This document shows positions 48,659-50,253 of a stretch of 50,253 nucleotides of DNA, in pieces. The first letter of the stretch is position 1; every line of letters starts with the position of its first letter. A model generated the notes under the pieces. That model had not been told where the DNA came from. It made no database searches and saw only the letters and a list, made by a program, of their open reading frames with translations. A program made the translations under genes and the position numbers. The stretch is from Streptomyces sp. NRRL S-31 (GTDB lineage Bacteria; Actinomycetota; Actinomycetes; Streptomycetales; Streptomycetaceae). Location of the stretch: contig NZ_JOCB01000056.1 of the NCBI RefSeq assembly GCF_000718775.1, positions 1 through 50,253 on the forward strand, written 5' to 3'.

Positions 48659-49663
48659 TCAGCGCAGGAACGGGTCGACCGCGACCGCCACGAAGAGCAG
48701 CGACACATAGGTGATCGACCAGTGGAAGAGCCGCATCTCCTTCAGCTTCGCGCCGGTGACCTCGGCCCTGGCGCGGTTCTGCAAGGCGTGCGCCTCCCAC
48801 AGCCACCAGCCGCCCGCCGCCAGGGCGACGGCCGTGTAGAACCAGCCGGTGTACCCGAGGGGGGTGAGGAGCAGGGAGACGACGACCATCACCCAGCTGT
48901 AGACGACGATCTGCCTGGCGACGACCTTGTTGGAGGCGACGACCGGCAGCATCGGCACGCCCACGCGCGCGTAGTCGTCCTTGACCTTCATGGACAGCGG
49001 CCAGTAGTGCGGCGGCGTCCAGAAGAAGATCACCAGGAACAGGATGACCGGCGCCCAGGAGATCGAGTCGGTCACCGCGGACCAGCCGATCAGCACCGGC
49101 ATGCAGCCCGCGATACCGCCCCAGACGATGTTCTGCGCCGTGCGCCGCTTGAGGAGCATCGTGTAGACGACGACGTAGAAGAGGAGCGCCCCGAGCGAGA
49201 GCCAGGCGCTCAGCCAGTTGACGGTGAGCCCGAACAGCAGCGTGGAGACGACCGCGAGGGTGATGCCGAAGGCCAGGCACTCGGGCGGGCTGACCATGCC
49301 GGTCACCAGCGGGCGCTGGGAGGTGCGGTCCATCAGGGCGTCGATGTCCCGGTCGATGTACATGTTCAGCGCGTTGGCGCCGCCCGCCGACAGGTAGCCG
49401 CCGACGCAGGTGAGCAGCACCAGCTTGAGGTCGGGCACCCCCTGTTGCGCCAGGAACATCACCGGAACGGTGGTGATGAGCAGCAGCTCGATGATCCGCG
49501 GCTTGGTCAGCGCCACGAACGCCTTGACCCGGGCCCCGAACGGCCGATCAACCGGGCCCTGGCTCGTACCACCGAGCGCACCCTCCCCCAGGGCCTTAAG
49601 GGCCTGGGAGGTGCTCCCAGGACGGGATTCGACGGCCGTCACGCACACCCCTGACAGAGACAT
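48659..49663 (-). CDS. ctaB: protohaem IX farnesyltransferase (haem O synthase)
   Basis: 334 aa, UbiA-family prenyltransferase with about nine membrane helices. The substrate-binding [18 protein letters not shown] is the NxxxDxxxD motif, and [14 protein letters not shown] is the second acidic loop. It adds the farnesyl chain to haem B, making haem O for CtaA. ATG 49663 has GGAAAGG 9 nt upstream; in-frame GTGs at 49648 and 49642 are alternatives. The first ~40 residues are variable and include a stretch ([16 protein letters not shown]) encoded by a palindromic repeat. Confidence 0.92.
   Translation of the reverse strand: MSLSGVCVTAVESRPGSTSQALKALGEGALGGTSQGPVDRPFGARVKAFVALTKPRIIELLLITTVPVMFLAQQGVPDLKLVLLTCVGGYLSAGGANALNMYIDRDIDALMDRTSQRPLVTGMVSPPECLAFGITLAVVSTLLFGLTVNWLSAWLSLGALLFYVVVYTMLLKRRTAQNIVWGGIAGCMPVLIGWSAVTDSISWAPVILFLVIFFWTPPHYWPLSMKVKDDYARVGVPMLPVVASNKVVARQIVVYSWVMVVVSLLLTPLGYTGWFYTAVALAAGGWWLWEAHALQNRARAEVTGAKLKEMRLFHWSITYVSLLFVAVAVDPFLR
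49587..49619. repeat. compound palindromic repeat in the 5' coding end of ctaB
   Basis: CCCAGGGCC-TTAA-GGGCCTGGG (49587-49608, one mismatch pair) overlaps TGGGAG-GTG-CTCCCA (49605-49619). It is in frame and encodes a nonconserved part of the protein. It resembles the C/G-armed interspersed repeats of Streptomyces. Confidence 0.5.
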
Positions 49664-50062
49664 CCCAGCGAGCCTTTCCGTGTGAAGTGGCGGTAAAGGG
49701 CTCGCGCGTACCACGCCACTCTAGACGTTGCCCATACCCCGGCCTTCGCGGGGGTGGGGTCGTGTTGGCGGGGCGCTCGGAGCACCCGCCCGGCGTCCGT
49801 CCGGGGGTACCGCCCGACGTGCGCACACCAGCTCGATTGAGCGGCCAGATGAGCGGCTCCTTATTCATGTGCTCAATGGCGTCCTGGCCAGTCGGGAGGC
49901 GGATCGCACCGACTCCCGGCAGTCTGGAAACACTCGACATAACCGCACGTCCTTACGGGGGTAGGCTCGACAACGGCCGGGGGGCGGGAAGCCCGCCGGC
50001 GGCCGGGGGGCGCACGCCCCGACGACCGGCGACCGACATGTGGAGAGGAGCCCTGACCCAGG
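49664..50062. other. 399-bp intergenic region ctaB-tkt
   Basis: No gene with proper codon bias. It holds an inverted repeat ATTGAGC/GCTCAAT (49836-49842 and 49871-49877), CGGGAG/CTCCCG arms (about 49893-49918), and TAGGCT at 49962-49967, a possible -10 box for tkt with a leader of about 90 nt. Confidence 0.5.
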
Positions 50063-50253
50063 GTGAGCACCAAGCCGACCACCACAGACCTTGAGTGGAC
50101 CGACCTGGACCAGCGGGCCGTGGACACCGCCCGAGTCCTGGCCGCCGACGCCGTACAGAAGGTCGGCAACGGCCATCCCGGTACGGCGATGAGCCTGGCC
50201 CCCGCCGCCTACACCCTCTTCCAGAAGGTGATGCGGCACGACCCCGCCGACCC
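50063..50253 (+). CDS. tkt: transketolase, N-terminal part (runs off the window)
   Basis: Sixty-three residues are present. The GTG at 50063 gives an N-terminus STKPTTTDLEW, then DTARVLAADAVQKVGNGHPG and TAMSLAPAAYTLFQKVMRHD, the GHPG/SLAP thiamine-diphosphate enzyme start typical of transketolase. GAGAGGAG lies about 13 nt upstream. It moves two-carbon units in the pentose phosphate pathway; in streptomycetes it usually heads a tkt-tal-zwf cluster downstream of ctaB, which would lie beyond this window. Confidence 0.9.
   Translation, partial: MSTKPTTTDLEWTDLDQRAVDTARVLAADAVQKVGNGHPGTAMSLAPAAYTLFQKVMRHDPAD

Noticed and set aside
49836..49877. ATTGAGC/GCTCAAT inverted repeat before tkt as a riboswitch or attenuator
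   Set aside because: Short arms, 28-nt loop and no match to a known riboswitch (including TPP); listed only within the intergenic note.

Overview
The window is chromosomal DNA of a Streptomyces or close relative. Supporting signs are very high G+C with third-position G/C bias, many GTG starts, four-base ATGA/GTGA gene overlaps, leaderless starts with a TANNNT box 7-8 nt upstream, GC-rich hairpin terminators, and gene families typical of the genus (TerD, SigE-type sigma factor, DUF3618/Holin-X, NB-ARC-TPR, DUF6879, sufRBDCSU with a Rieske protein). From memory, the right half (dapA, dapD, suf operon, ctaA, ctaB, tkt) follows the order in S. coelicolor. No tRNA, rRNA, CRISPR array, insertion sequence or prophage was found.

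Layout. (1) 68-2517: alpha-ketoglutaric semialdehyde dehydrogenase divergent from an IclR regulator, with a 20-bp palindrome between them. (2) 2544-5452: GNAT, penicillin-binding protein, secreted HAD acid phosphatase. (3) 5577-11434: sugar-acid catabolism. A coupled operon (kdgD, unknown Ala-rich protein, second DHDPS-family lyase, IlvD/Edd dehydratase) diverges from uronate dehydrogenase. With the dehydrogenase of region 1, uronates and perhaps L-arabonate would be converted to 2-oxoglutarate. (4) 11743-16763: DeoR regulator, lipoprotein sugar-binding protein, two permeases and a zinc alcohol dehydrogenase, probably polyol or sugar-acid uptake and oxidation. The 12-mer GCCCGAACGGGC occurs at the deoR promoter and beside the uronate operon promoter, tying regions 3 and 4 together. 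(5) 16839-24078: tandem TerD protein, TetR, PhoX phosphatase with a PHO box, a 54-bp tandem repeat, a conserved unknown, and a secreted nuclease. (6) 24178-26043: four-gene operon for a 46-aa acidic peptide, a Cys-rich protein, a Holin-X membrane protein and a DUF3618 protein with 11-residue repeats. (7) 26213-28911: dapA; SigE-type sigma factor with a membrane partner. (8) 29142-33563: accessory island with a Bell-like effector plus NB-ARC/TPR NLR, a formyltransferase, DUF6879 and a small protein. (9) 33735-35663: dapD; TetR/SMR efflux. (10) 35763-42363: suf operon for Fe-S cluster assembly under a SufR box and a possible iron box. (11) 42535-50253: AAC(3)-like acetyltransferase, ABC exporter, haem A synthesis (ctaA, ctaB), small enzymes, start of transketolase.

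The most interesting system is the effector/NLR pair at 29142-31708. The small protein ends, and the NLR begins, with the same short Q-A-x-x-D motif, as in bacterial amyloid-signalling NLR pairs, and the effector has a TTA codon at position 8, implying bldA-dependent expression. Next in interest are the convergent sugar-acid cluster with its shared operator, and the 11-residue-repeat membrane operon. All functions are assigned by eye from motifs and family memory; no database search was run.
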